Positions 20,732-31,850 of a stretch of DNA of 64,000 bases are shown here, piece by piece; within the stretch, counting starts at the first letter, position 1; each line of letters starts with the position of its first letter. The notes beneath the pieces are model-generated. The model saw only the letters and a list, made by a program, of their open reading frames with translations, searched no databases and was not told where the DNA came from. Position numbers and translations under genes: made by a program. The DNA comes from Diphasiastrum complanatum. Lineage: Eukaryota; Streptophyta; Lycopodiopsida; Lycopodiales; Lycopodiaceae. The DNA is taken from assembly GCA_029204225.1 (NCBI GenBank), contig MU831997.1, forward strand, positions 28,688 to 92,687. Reading direction: 5' to 3'.

Positions 20732-21746
20732 ATGGGGCCCAGTGTGCAAAGGGGAGAACTTTCAAAAAGAGAAGGAAAACAGACTAGTGGAAGTGCAACG
20801 CTTACCAGGATGGATGACCACCTTGATGAATCGCGAGCATTAACAGATGGGGGGGAGCAAGGCCGAGAATATGGCTCTCGCTTGCACCGAGATGGCGCCA
20901 GATCCAAATCGAGAAAGAAAGAGCGTATGCACGCCCCAATGGCACCTTCTCAAGAAGAAATCAGCGCCCCTTCTGAACCGGTACCAAGAGATGAACCCAT
21001 GCTAGAGGCGTACCAAGACCTCTTTGATGTGAAGATGCGCCAATACCTATCCAGCACAATGGCAGCTATACTTAGTGAGGTAATGAAGGACAGAGAAATA
21101 GAAAGGAAAGAGTGGCAAGTGTCCATGCGAGCCATGAACCAGAGTCAAAGAACTGAGAGATGGGCTAACACAACTCAAAGCCAGATTTGAGGAGCTGGAG
21201 ACCACAAGAGGGAATGCAGGGATGTCTCCTCCACTCAGACCAAGGGATACTCCATCGCAAAACGTAGAAGGCCCAAAGAAGAATGCTAAAGTGAAAGCAC
21301 CGCCCACTTTCAAAGGGGAGCATGACGTTCGAGTTGTGGAGGATTGGTTGTTTCACATAGACCATTACTTTCGCTTGATGAATACCCCTGAAGAAGAGAG
21401 AGCAGACTTGGCATTAGCATATTTTGACGGTTACACAACAAATTGGTATCGAGTGGCAGAGATGCAGTTTCGGACATGGGATGCATTCAAGAATGCGCTA
21501 CGAGAGGAGTTCATAACCAAAGATTCACACATGAGGTTGAGGGCAGAATTATCAGGACTCAAGCAAAGAGGTTCGCTACGAGAGTACCTGAACAAATTCA
21601 GACAGAGCATATGGGTAATTGAAGATATGTCGAAAGCCGATAAGGCCCACTACCTCTTGTCTGTAATGCAGACATGGACCCGACGAGCAATGACGGAGTC
21701 CGACCTGAATGCCCTACAACAAATAGGGGCACTTGCAACTTATTGA
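20732..21746 (+). pseudogene. G1 Gag
   Basis: N-terminal part at 20732-21190: charged and low-complexity, with a helical stretch near residues 90-150. A frame change near 21190-21222 leads to the capsid-like domain (21222-21746): PPTFKGEHDVRVVEDWLFHI, WDAFKNALREEF, LSGLKQRGSLREYLNKF, the pattern of the gypsy Gag domain. Near 21695 the frame passes from WTRRAM straight to TESDLNALQQ; the other G1 copy has about 160 more residues there, including the CFNCHQQGHSWRSC zinc knuckle. This copy has therefore lost its nucleocapsid by an in-frame deletion. Confidence 0.85.
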
Positions 21747-22366
21747 GAACATCTTATGGCGACTCCTACAAAAGGATCAAAGTTGTTGCACCTCAAAGGC
21801 TGCATCCAAGGCAAGATCAATTCACTTCATGGTGGATCTGGGAGCATCGCATAACTACTTGTCAGAAAGTTTGGCATAGGAATTGGGCATTCAATGTGAA
21901 GAAAATGCGACCCCTATCTGTGTGGAGACCGCCAAAGGTACAATGACAACTTGTAGATTGGCAACCAATTTGCCAATCTCGCTGGGACTTGGAAAAATCG
22001 ATTAACGTTCACAGTTTTGAAAATGACTGCTTTTGACGCCATCTTAGGACTAAGTTGGTTTAATGAACATGTGGTGGCCTTCCTGGCAAAGGGGGTTAAT
22101 CTTGTGTTGTTATATAATGGCAAAAAACCTTGTGTCGTTAGAGGTGTGCTAGGAGATCAATTAGAGATGAATGATACAACTAAAGCTGAGCCAACGATCC
22201 CTTCAAATCTCATTCACCTCTTCAACGAAGGAGAACCAGCAGAAATCAATCAGGCGACACAAACTCAGAAGGAGCCACCAGTACCTGCAACGTCCACATC
22301 AAAGATGGATCCGAGTGCCGATCCCGAGCTCAAGGAGCTCACCTTTTGCGACCAACGGAAAATATA
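21747..22366 (+). pseudogene. G1 protease region
   Basis: Fragments in shifting frames: VDLGASHN near 21830 (aspartic protease active site, with Leu where Thr or Ser is normal), TFTVLKM-AFDAILGLSWF (the second conserved protease block, I-L-G-x-x-W), then a proline/threonine-rich tail with LIHLFNEGE and ending at 22366. Homologous throughout to 56044-57426. The RT that normally follows is missing; 360 bp of non-coding sequence lead to the purine tract. Confidence 0.82.
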
Positions 22367-22716
22367 GAGTCCAAGGGGACTCATTTCAATGTGCTACAAA
22401 TGACATATCTTAGGCTCAATGGAGCCCAGGTACCTTTTTCTTTCCATGTTAATAAAACAGGCTACTAGTTTTCATGGGGCCTAAAGTACTTTGAATAATG
22501 TTGCAACTTTACACAGGTTTTATGTAAATGAACTAGATCTACACTTTTCTTGTGCTAAGTGCAAAAGTGATTTCTTATTTTAGAGGTTTGTCTTTTCTTT
22601 GGCCGGTGAATCAAACCCGTGCCCTTGTAATTGTGAATAAAGTTCGTCTGGTGAATCAAGCCCGTGTCGTAAGTCTTAAGTTCTAGTTTGGCCTTGATGA
22701 GGACATCAGCTTTCTC

Positions 22717-22730
22717 AAACGAGGGGAGGA
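22717..22730 (+). other. Polypurine tract of G1
   Basis: AAACGAGGGGAGGA immediately before the 3' LTR. Confidence 0.85.
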
Positions 22731-23648
22731 TGTTGTAGAGCTGACTCGGGTGCACCCAGTGTGCCCTATAAGAATCTAAGGGGTGACGCTCCCTATGGTC
22801 CCAGAGCAAGTTAGAAAGTCAAGGACTGAGCCTCCGACTTGTGGTGAGCTAGTCAAGTAGTCACAAGTCATGAGCTAGCTCTGGAGCTCGAGTCATGGCC
22901 TAGTGAGGAATCAAGTTGATTTTGCCACAGGGACGGCTCCCGGGACCCATGTCCGGGAGCCAGACTGATTTTGCTAGGCTTGCCAGGCTTAATCAGCAAA
23001 ATAAAAACTAAGTCCAGAAAAGCATGCTTTACCATAAAGCACTATATTCCAGGACAGAGGGGGCGCGCCGAATCACACTCGAACTATAGGAGGAGTCCGA
23101 CAAACAAAAACTTGGGCAGCTCAACCAACGCTAAGAATCCAGTCACCAAGTCTCAGCTCTCTCTACAAGCATGAGCTAGGCACAATGCCCAGCACGTGCT
23201 GGTGGCCCCGAGACCAGTCAGTCTATGTATGAATGTAACCTCTTCCAAATCTAATAAAGTTGATCCTTGGGGATGATTACCATTTCAGTTTCGCCTCCGA
23301 GACTGGTCCAACTGGAAGGACCCTTACTACAACCTTTTTGCATCATCGACGTCAAAGGGATCACGTCACCGACGTGTGGCTTGCCGCTATGCCAATTGGT
23401 CAGTTTGGCGACCACTATGCTTTGGGTTTCATGTGTGGCTTGTCTTTGCCTTTGGTTACCTTTTGGGGATGGATTCTGAATTGGCTTTCGGGTTGGTTGG
23501 GATTCCAGTTTTCTTAAGTCTGAATGGTTAAGCTTGTTACGTTTCTAAGTTGGCTGTTACGTAAGTGCATGATGGATGAATGTTAGACTTAAGCGCATGT
23601 TGAGGAAACTGCTCAAGTTTTAGTGCCCTTTCAGGCGCCGGCGCAATA
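22731..23648 (+). repeat. G1 3' LTR
   Basis: TGTTGTAGAGCT...GCGCAATA, 918 bp. Its last two bases are TA rather than CA, a point change after insertion. Followed by the GTCAC duplication and the rest of the G2 LTR. Confidence 0.92.
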
Positions 23649-23653
23649 GTCAC

Positions 23654-24396
23654 ACACTTGAAATGCAAACTTCTCAGATTTATCAATAAAGTGGGATTTT
23701 TCTCAAACTGACTCTGATTACCTTCTGGGTTTCAGTGTCCGGTAAAAGCGCCGGTTGTAAGGCCGCTTCAAACTTTTTGATCTGGCACATAGTTGAGGGT
23801 CGTATCCCGGGACGCCAGCGGTATACTGTCGGGACCATTCGATTCGTGGCGCCAGCGGTATGCTGTCGGGACCATTTGGTCCAGGAACTGGTTGTCTCCA
23901 TATATGTCACGGCTTGTGGTTCTGAGTATTCCTTGCATGAACGTGAATGTGTTAAGCTCTTGAGGAACGGGCTCTAACCTGTCGATTGAGTTGGATGGCT
24001 TGCTTGGGTGGAAGTTACCTGTTTATGGCTGTCCAGTCTGGCGTGGCTCCAATTTGGCTTCCAGCGCTCGTGACGAAGCTTTCAGTTGGTTAAGTCTGAT
24101 GTAAGTCAGACCACTTGCTTGGAATGGATGTTACTCGTTTGTAACGAAGCTTCGAGTCGGTTAAGTTTGATGTATGTCGGACGACTTGCTGGGAGAGAAG
24201 TCACCCACATCGGGACCCCCGATCTGGAATAGCGCCAGGTTGGATCTCAATGTTGGTTTCCGAACTTCAAGTTGGTTAAGTCTGATCGTGGTTGGCGAGT
24301 TGGCTGCTTGTATGTCAAGTGGGTTTGGATGGCAAGAGTTGAAGGTTGAGAAGTTAAGTCGTGGTTCTTGGCTCCCTTTGGGATGCCTGCGCTACA
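23654..24396 (+). repeat. G2 3' LTR, right part
   Basis: Continues the LTR of G2 from ACACTTGAAATG to GCTACA and ends where repeat X resumes. With 18627-19100 it makes 1217 bp, matching the 5' LTR. Confidence 0.9.
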
Positions 24397-24470
24397 ACGA
24401 GGGCCCTCCCAGCAAGGAAGGCCCTTAGATAGGGCCTTCCCCCCACAAGAGTCATTGTTAAGTCTTTCTT
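24397..24470 (+). repeat. Dispersed repeat X, copy 1, right part
   Basis: GGCCCTCCCAGC and GGGCCTTCCCCCCACAA blocks parallel GGCCCTCCCAGG and GGTCCTTGCCCCCACAA in copy 2 (25150-25210). Confidence 0.6.
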
Positions 24471-24719
24471 TCTAGTCGAAAATAAATGCACCGAGCTAAT
24501 AAGTAATTCACATTGAGGCCAACAGATTGGATTGGGACCATAAGTTGCATGCTGTGAGAAATTATCAACAAGTTTAGTAAATGTGCATCACAATAAAATA
24601 ACAAAATTTACTTATTCTTTATGTGGTTGAAATCTGCATAGGTTGTTCTTTCTACATGCAATATTATTCTAAAGTCAGAATGAACCCATTTAAGCTATCT
24701 CTTGACTTACTGCCAAGTG
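24471..24719. other. Spacer between the two X copies
   Basis: AT-rich, no recognised feature. Confidence 0.4.
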
Positions 24720-25215
24720 CTCAGGTTTCCCTTGTATTTCGGAGTCACCTCCTCGGGGGTCACACAATGTTCACGTGGAGTTTACAACCAAAATTTTAGG
24801 TGATCATTCTTCTCATTATCAGCCAATCAAATGTTAATACATAGCACATGAGCTTTCCGGTGGAATGTGCATGTGGATAGCCACAATGACGGGATGCCAT
24901 ATAGCACATGCACATTATGGTGAAATGTGAATGTTCTATGTGGCAACCTATCATTGGCTATCCACATTCCACCAAACAACAAAATTGACAAAAATGTAAA
25001 ACAAAATTGCACTAAAAATGTGAAAAAAAAATATAATGTGAAAAAAAAAACCAAAAAACGGTCCACCTTTGCACATTGGCATTATGCAGGAGAAGACCCT
25101 ATTCCTCTCCGGCATTCTGCCTACTTGGGAACACGCCCTCGGGCTCCCACCCTCGGGCAGTGGCCCTCCCAGGGTGGAACGCCCTCGAGGGAGGTCCTTG
25201 CCCCCACAAAATGCT
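24720..25215 (+). repeat. Dispersed repeat X, copy 2, uninterrupted
   Basis: Same block order as copy 1 with an A-rich middle (25000-25060). It contains CCTCGGG/CCCTCGAGGG palindromic blocks near its right end. No coding frame supported. Confidence 0.6.
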
Positions 25216-26761
25216 AAAAGAGAGGGGCTTACATTTGAAATTTGATAATTATAGTGTTTTTTTTTTTAGCTTTGTCATGATAGTGGTAATCGATTGTGAT
25301 GATTTTTTTAAAGATGAGACGTCAAACTTAGGTGTTGAGCATTAAAATGAGTTTTTAACACAAAAAATTTTGAAACGGGTCAAAATCCTAAGAAAGATGA
25401 AAAATTTAGCAATTTTTCAAATTTTGTCCAAAAACGTGTTTTTCTAAGAAATCTTTTTCCAAATTCACAAAATTTAATGAATAAAGATACATTTTGACAA
25501 AAAAAAAAAAAAAACCAATGCACAATGCTACAAATTTTTGATAAAATTGCTCAAATCAAAGGTGACCATCATGTCAAACAAGTATCTAGTTTTTCAATAA
25601 TCTAAATTAACATTTAAAAGGAAAAAAACTCGTAAAATATACTCCATGTTGATTGTGAGAAATTCATAAAAGAAAAACAAAAAATTCAAAATCCCTTTAA
25701 TATTGAATTTTTGATCATTCAAATTTCAAAAAGTTTTTGATGCTCTAAATCAAACAAAGAACTTTAGCGATTATAAAAGGATCATGATGTTTTATTTTGT
25801 TCAAAAGCTAAAGAATATTAATGTCTTTTGCTTTTATTGACACTTGAAATTATTGAAAATAATCGAACATGAATACAAAAACTAAACTCAATTATGATTT
25901 ACCATTTCACCATTCTAAAACAAATTTCAATTAGAAAATAAATATACAAGTATTTGTCACAACATAGCTCTATACAGTGTTTAATCCAAATATGGTGTCA
26001 AAAGATACCAAAGCTTGTGAAAAACACCATTAAAAAAAATTAATGAGAATTAAAATACAAACACTAGTGTTCGTGGTCAATATAGTTTCAAACTCAAAAG
26101 GCCCAAAATGCATTTCAGGCGGGGGCAGTACAAAGAGCCTTTTCTTTTTGCGAAAAGAGTCTCAAAACCCCTAAAAATGGTCTAAAAATTTTAAAAATGA
26201 CTAAACTACTAAAAAAAAAGGCCCAATTCTAATACTACTTTTAGGTATTATACTAGGTACCTTATTTTTATCTTTTTTGGTACCTTTTTTTGTATTTTTT
26301 ATTTAAAAATATTGCATGTTTCGTGGCCACAGTATAGAACGGAACCATTCTTTATTGCTTCTTAGGATTCAAATTGAATTATTATTTCATGATTTTTGAT
26401 ATTTTCATAAAATTTTAATTTTTTTTTGAGATTTTTTAAATATGAAAACATAATTTGATTTTTTAATTTTTAGATTTTGCATTTTGAGTTTTAAATATTT
26501 GAAATTCTAAGCTTTTGAAAAAAAAAATTGTTTTTAATTTAAATTTTTGAACTTTTGTAATCCAGTTATTTTGTTCAATTTTGTCTTTTTGAAAAAATTT
26601 TACTTCGTAAATTCCACATTTAGAACTTTTAAATTTTAATTTTGTGAATATTTTAAAATATAAAATTGTCTAAACTTTCAAAAATTTTATTTTATTTTTT
26701 GAATTTTACATTGATTTTTAAAAAATTTAAATATATTTCTCAACTCTCACCTATATCTCTC
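25216..26761. other. AT-rich stretch with nothing recognised
   Basis: About 1.5 kb with very low GC and homopolymer runs. No gene, LTR or repeat unit supported. Confidence 0.55.
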
Positions 26762-27788
26762 TTTCTAGGTCCACTCAAGCCTATGTAGCATAGCCCGGTC
26801 GGCTTGCCATACAAGCCTATGGTAGGCCTACATGGCTTGCCACATGGCAAACCTCAAGCCTGCATGATTTGCCATGTGGCAAGCCCACGTCCACGTGGCA
26901 GTTTGATATAGGCTTGGCATATAGCAAACCATGTAGGCAGAGCCTGGTTGGCTTGCCAATCTATGATGGGCCTACGTGGTTTGCCACGTAGCTAACGCAA
27001 GCTTGCATGATTTGCCACGTGGAAGGCATACGTGACTTGCCACATGGTAGCCTATGACAGGCTTGGTAGATAGCAGGCCTATGTGGCCTGCTACACAAGG
27101 CTATGGTAGGCCTACGTGGCAAAGTCTGGTTGGCTTGCCACATGGCAGCTTTTGAGCCCCTCATCTTTCTTTCTCTAGGTCCACTCAGGCCATGTGGCAA
27201 GCCACACAAGCCTATGGTAGGCCTACGTGGCTTGCCACATGGCAGCTTTTGAGCCCCTCATCTTTCTTTCTCTAGGTCCACTCAGGCCTACGTGGCAAAG
27301 TTTGGTTGGCTTGCCACACAAGCCTATGTTAGACGTACATGGTTTGCCACGTGGCAAACCCTAAACTTGCAGGACTTGCCACGAGGTAGACCTACGTGGC
27401 TTTCCACATGGCAGTCTGCGACAAGATTGGCAGATAGTAGATCTATGACATGCCTATGTGGCCTGCTACACAAGCCTATGGTAGTCCTACGTGGCTTACG
27501 ACATTTAGAAGTACCAACCCTAGATGGTTTTCCACGTGGTAGACCTACGTGGCTTGCCACGTGGTAGACCTACGTGGCTTGCCACGTGGTAGCTTTTGAG
27601 CCCCACCTCTTTCTCTCTCTAGGTCCACTCAAGCCTACGTGACAGAGCTTGGTTGGCTTGCCACACAAGCCTATGTGGCAACGTGCAACATGCTTGTATG
27701 GTAGACATGAGGCCTATGCCATGCCTATGTGGTCTGCCATGCAAGCTTGTGGTAGGCCTACATGGCTTGCCACGTGTTAGCTTTCGAG

Positions 27789-27829
<41 letters not shown>

Positions 27830-28371
27830 GTCCACTCAGGCCTACATGATAGAGCTCGGTTGGTTTGCTGCACAAGCCTATGGTAGGCCTACATGGCTTG
27901 CCATGTGGCAACCTATGATAGGCGTGGTAGATAGTAGGCCTATGTGGCCTACTACACAAGCCTATGGTAGGCCTACATGGCTTGCCACATGGCCAGTCCC
28001 AAGCCTACATGGTTTTCCACATGGCAGGCCTACGTGGCTTGCCATGTGGCAACTTTCGAACCCCAATTTTCTCTCTCTATGTCCACTCAGGCCTAAGTGA
28101 CAGAGTCTGGTTGACTTGCCATGTAAGTCTTTGTTAGAACTATGTGGTTTGCCATGTGGCAAAAATCCCAAGCTTGCATGACTTGCCATGGGGTAGGACT
28201 ACATGGCTTGCCATGTGGCAGTCTGCGACAAGCTTGGTAGATAGCAAACCTATGACATGCCTATGTGGCCTGCTACACAAGCCTATGGTAGTCATACTTG
28301 GCTTTCCACGTGGCAAGTCCCAAGCCTACATGGTTTTACATGTGGCAAGTCTATGTGGCTTGCCATGTGGC

Positions 28372-28461
<90 letters not shown>

Positions 28462-28745
28462 CCTACGTGGTAGAGCTCGGTTGGTTCGCCATGCAAGCCT
28501 AAGGTATGCCTACGTGGTTTGCCACATGGTAACCCCAAGTCTACATAATTTGTCATGTGTTTTGTCGACCTACGTGGCTTGCCATGTGGCAGCAACCTGC
28601 GACAAGCTTGGCAGATAGCAGGCCTATGACATGTATATGCAGCCTGCTACACAAGCCTATGGTAGGCCTATGTGACTTGCCACATGGCAATCCCCAAGCC
28701 TGCATGGTTTGCCATGTGGCAGGCCTACATGACAGGCCACAATGA
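26762..28745 (+). repeat. Palindrome-rich satellite, block 1
   Basis: Endless variants of CCTAYGTGGCTTGCCACRTGGCA and AAGCCTATGGTAGGCCTAC. Higher-order units of roughly 100-410 bp start at a CTCTCTAGGTCCACTCARGCC joint: about 26762, 27172, 27273, 27618, 27826, 28076 and 28458. CT microsatellites sit at the joints (27796-27828, 28374-28458). The long open frames across it are by-products of the repeat and are not genes. Confidence 0.85.
28374..28458 (+). repeat. (CT)n microsatellite, about 85 bp
   Basis: Uninterrupted CT dinucleotides at a unit joint of the satellite. Confidence 0.95.
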
Positions 28746-29595
28746 GGTGACCTCCAGCCACATTGGATCTTTGATTTGTGGAGAAGAGTCATTTTCTTAA
28801 GGGGGCCCCTCCCCTCTCCTCGAAAAAATAAAGAGGCCCCATCTTCGAGCCCCACAAAAAAGATTTTTTTTTTTTTTTGAGAGGGGAGAGGGGGCGAGAG
28901 GAGGAGGAGGAGGAGGAAGGGAAGGATATACACATTCTTTTCTTTAGGCTGGGGCAGGGCTACATTCCCCCACCCCTATCTCCCTCCATATTGTCTTTTG
29001 GGAGAGGGAGGTGGGCCTTGGCACAACTCTCCTTTACAATTTTCACTCTCTCGGCAACATGGAAGGGCACGAGCAATTCGTCGTCTCGCAAAAAAAATTG
29101 AAAATGAAAAGAATGTTGTGCCACAGATTACGGGGAGGGGGAGGATGGCTAAGTAGATCTTCAATCGCCCACTGTGAACATCATCCACATGTCTCGACCA
29201 CAAGCTGCCACCCAAATTGTCGACCGCCCTCGATAGGCTAATCCATTGGTATACATATCTATACATGCCTGGCAAAAATGCGTACACGCCCCCGACAAAA
29301 ATGTGTACATGCTCGGCAAAAACGTGTACATATATATCTCATCAAAAATACCATTAAAAACATAAAGTAAATGTAATGAATTCATTGAAGAAACTTTTAG
29401 GCTAAAAAAAAAAACATTACAAAAAAGACATGTATGAATCTAAGGGCCCCACTCCAAATTCAAATCACCCTTTACCAACACACACTTTCATGGTAAAAGG
29501 TGTTCAAGAAAAGAGACTTTCATTATAAAGGATTTACTAAATTTGAAGGGCAGAGTTTTTAAATTGTCAGACTTTCCATAGGAAAGACTGAAAAA
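28746..29595. other. Spacer between satellite blocks
   Basis: Holds a T-rich/GA-rich stretch (28863-28925), and three units of about 22-24 bp of the type GGCAAAAATGYGTACAYGC at 29269-29335. No gene supported. Confidence 0.5.
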
Positions 29596-29639
29596 ATGGG
29601 CTGTGAAGGGCTGGGAAGGCTTCAAACGCAAGCCTGGTG

Positions 29640-29698
<59 letters not shown>

Positions 29699-30367
29699 CT
29701 CTCTCTCTCTACTCAAGCCTGCATGACAGACCTACGTGGCATAGCTTAGTTGGCTTGCCACCAAGCCTATGTGGCAGACTGCAACATGCTTGCATGACAC
29801 ACATCATGCCTATATGACCTACCATGCAAGCCTATGATAAGTCTATGATAGGCCTATGTGGCTTGCCACATGGCAAGTCCCAAGCTTGTGTGGTTTGTCA
29901 GGGCTACGTGGCTTGCCACGTGGCAACTTACGAGCCCCAGCTCGCTCGCACTCTCTCTCTCTCTCTCTCTCTCTCTAGGTCGACTACATGACAGAGCCTG
30001 GTTGGCTTGCCACACAAGTATATGGCAAGCCTATGTGGTAGCCTCCTGCGACATGCTTGCGTGAAAGACATCAAACCTATGCCATGCATGTGTGGCTTGT
30101 CACATAAGCCTATGGTAGGCTTGCGTGGCTTATCATGTGGCAACTTTTGAATCCACCTATATATATCTCTCTCTAGGTCCACTCAAGCCTACGTGGGGGA
30201 GTCTGGTTGGCTTGCCATACAAGCCTATGGTAGGCCTACATGGCTTGCCACATGACAAACCTCAACCTGCATGTTTTGCCATGTGGCAGACCTACGTGGC
30301 TTGCCACATGGCAGTGTGCAATAGGCTTGGCAAATAGCAGACCATGTAGCTTGTCAGCCTATGATGG
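29596..30367 (+). repeat. Palindrome-rich satellite, block 2
   Basis: Same units as block 1, joints near 29700, 29975 and 30173, with CT microsatellites at 29643-29716 and 29951-29977. It ends where the LTR of element C begins at 30368. Confidence 0.82.
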
Positions 30368-30886
30368 TGTTAGAATCCTCATCGTCGTTCCGGTCATTGC
30401 TAAAGCAGAAGTAGGTGACAAACGCTATGTTACCGCCCAACCATAGAGGTACTGCCACCTCACCCTCGTGCACTGGAGTTATAGACCACCATCAAGCAAA
30501 CTCGAATCTTCCCTGTAAGCCATGGTGTCCTATACCACCATGCCTTACCCTCGACTCTCACCTACCTACATCCTGAGGCCTAGATAATCATCCTAACCTA
30601 ACCACTAGTGGAAGAGCTATTCATTCTCCAAGAGAGAATGAATACCCAGCTCATGGGAATCTACCTCTATATACATAGTCCAGGTGGGTCATCTCCGTCC
30701 ATAAGAGTCACGCATGACCAATGACACGCGACAATTGTGCACACTGACGCGGGTCCATACAACGAGTCATCGCGCGATATTGACATGTGGCACCCAAAAG
30801 ACCTATAACTCTAGATCAACGTTTCGTCCCATAACTGAGACCGTCAGCTCAAGTTTCCTGTTGCATGCCCTTATGGGTACGTAACA
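30368..30886 (-). repeat. LTR of chromovirus C (519 bp)
   Basis: On the plus strand TGTTAGAATC...GTACGTAACA, with 5-bp inverted ends (TGTTA/TAACA). Next to it at 30888-30905 is TTCCCTCCCCCTTTAAG, the complement of a purine tract, so this is the 3' LTR of a minus-strand element. Confidence 0.85.
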
Positions 30887-31850
30887 TTCCCTCCCCCTTT
30901 AAGAGTCTCCTCCTAAAGGAAGCAAGCTAGGGAAGTTCAGTCTTAAATAGTCCTCTCTCTCCCAAGTGTCCTCATCATCTGGCTTGCCTTTCCAACATAC
31001 GCGAAATTCAAAAACCAAACGGTTTCTCAATTGGTGACAACGAACGTCAACAATTTTCTCAGGTACATTAGGAACAAAGGTAGACAGATCCTCTGACTCA
31101 ACTAGTTCACCTTTGGGAATTAGGAAATCCTTCCTATTAAGTCGTTTCTTTGAACGACTTACATGGAAAGCAGGATGAACCCCAATCCCAATTGGAAGAT
31201 CCAACTAAAAACCCTAATCCTTATCTGAAGGTAACCTGATCTAAGATCAATATTGGAGAAATGCTTAGCTCCATTCAAACGATCTATAAGATAATCCATC
31301 CTAGGTAAGGGATATTTGTTCTTGATGGTTAAATCATTTAACTTTTTAAAGTCACCACACAAAAGGATTGGTGCTCCCCAAGGGGAATTACTTGGCCAAA
31401 TATGGCCCAACCTAAGGAGTTCTTGTAGTTGCTTAGAAATTTCATCCTCTTCCTTAATGCTAACCTTGTTTGAAAAAAGAGATACAGGTTGGCTTCCAAG
31501 AAGCAACTCAATCTTATGGTCAACACTCCTTTGGGGAGGTAGGCCATCATGGAGTTTATAAGGAAAAACATCACTATTATCTTGCCTAAGTTTGTTAAAT
31601 ATTATTCCTTCAGATGAATTAACACTTAAGGGATTATTTATAGGCACATTCAAAGGCAAATGTGATAAATCAATGTTTAGACTCTGGACTACACGGTCAT
31701 CCACATGAATTTCATCTTTCAAAAGAAAGATAAACTTTATTATCAGAATCTTTCAAATATTCAACAACTTCTAAAGCAGAAATCATAGGATCAAAAGGTC
31801 TATTTACTGTGAAAAGTACAATACTAAGGACCATAAATGGATCTTTGAAT
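30887..31850 (-). pseudogene. Chromovirus C pol, RT fused to integrase tail by deletion
   Basis: Ty3/gypsy, chromovirus type. From right to left: protease-RT linker (31850-31722), RT fingers with [20 protein letters not shown] and [16 protein letters not shown], then [16 protein letters not shown], the first catalytic Asp block. At about 31215 this runs directly into [10 protein letters not shown] and a chromodomain (PEKIVDVR..., CWKGKPDDEDTWE, 31110-30925). The YxDD block, RNase H and the integrase core are gone (about 2 kb by comparison with the family). The chromodomain reads well, with W in DTWE. Confidence 0.87.

Larger units (their letters stand above)
19101..23648 (+). mobile_element. 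G1: gag-protease-only LTR retrotransposon inserted in G2
   Basis: Complete element of 4548 bp with LTRs of 884 and 918 bp, initiator-Met primer site, gag and protease remnants, purine tract, and a 5-bp target duplication GTCAC at 19096-19100 and 23649-23653. No RT, RNase H or integrase anywhere between the protease region and the 3' LTR, and the second copy at 54758-57826 also lacks them, so the absence is a family trait. The LTRs differ at about 9% over the first 210 bp by eye. Gag and protease resemble gypsy-type proteins. It depends on another element for pol. Confidence 0.88.
14894..24396 (+). mobile_element. G2: LTR retroelement with non-coding interior, split by G1
   Basis: Large LTRs (about 1.2 kb), an initiator-Met primer site two bases after the LTR, a 2.5-kb interior with no recognisable gag or pol, a purine tract, and a 3' LTR interrupted at 19100 by element G1. 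This is the structure of a large retrotransposon derivative (LARD). The base ACGAG occurs just left of the element (14889-14893) and just right (24397-24401), a possible target-site duplication, though the 5' LTR start is slightly garbled. It must be mobilised by proteins from elsewhere. Confidence 0.8.

Noticed and set aside
27292-28618. Several long open frames (60-126 codons) on both strands in the satellite
   Set aside because: They follow the repeat units and the CT runs (Ser-Leu or Arg-Glu tracts); all frames are equally open, which is a composition effect.
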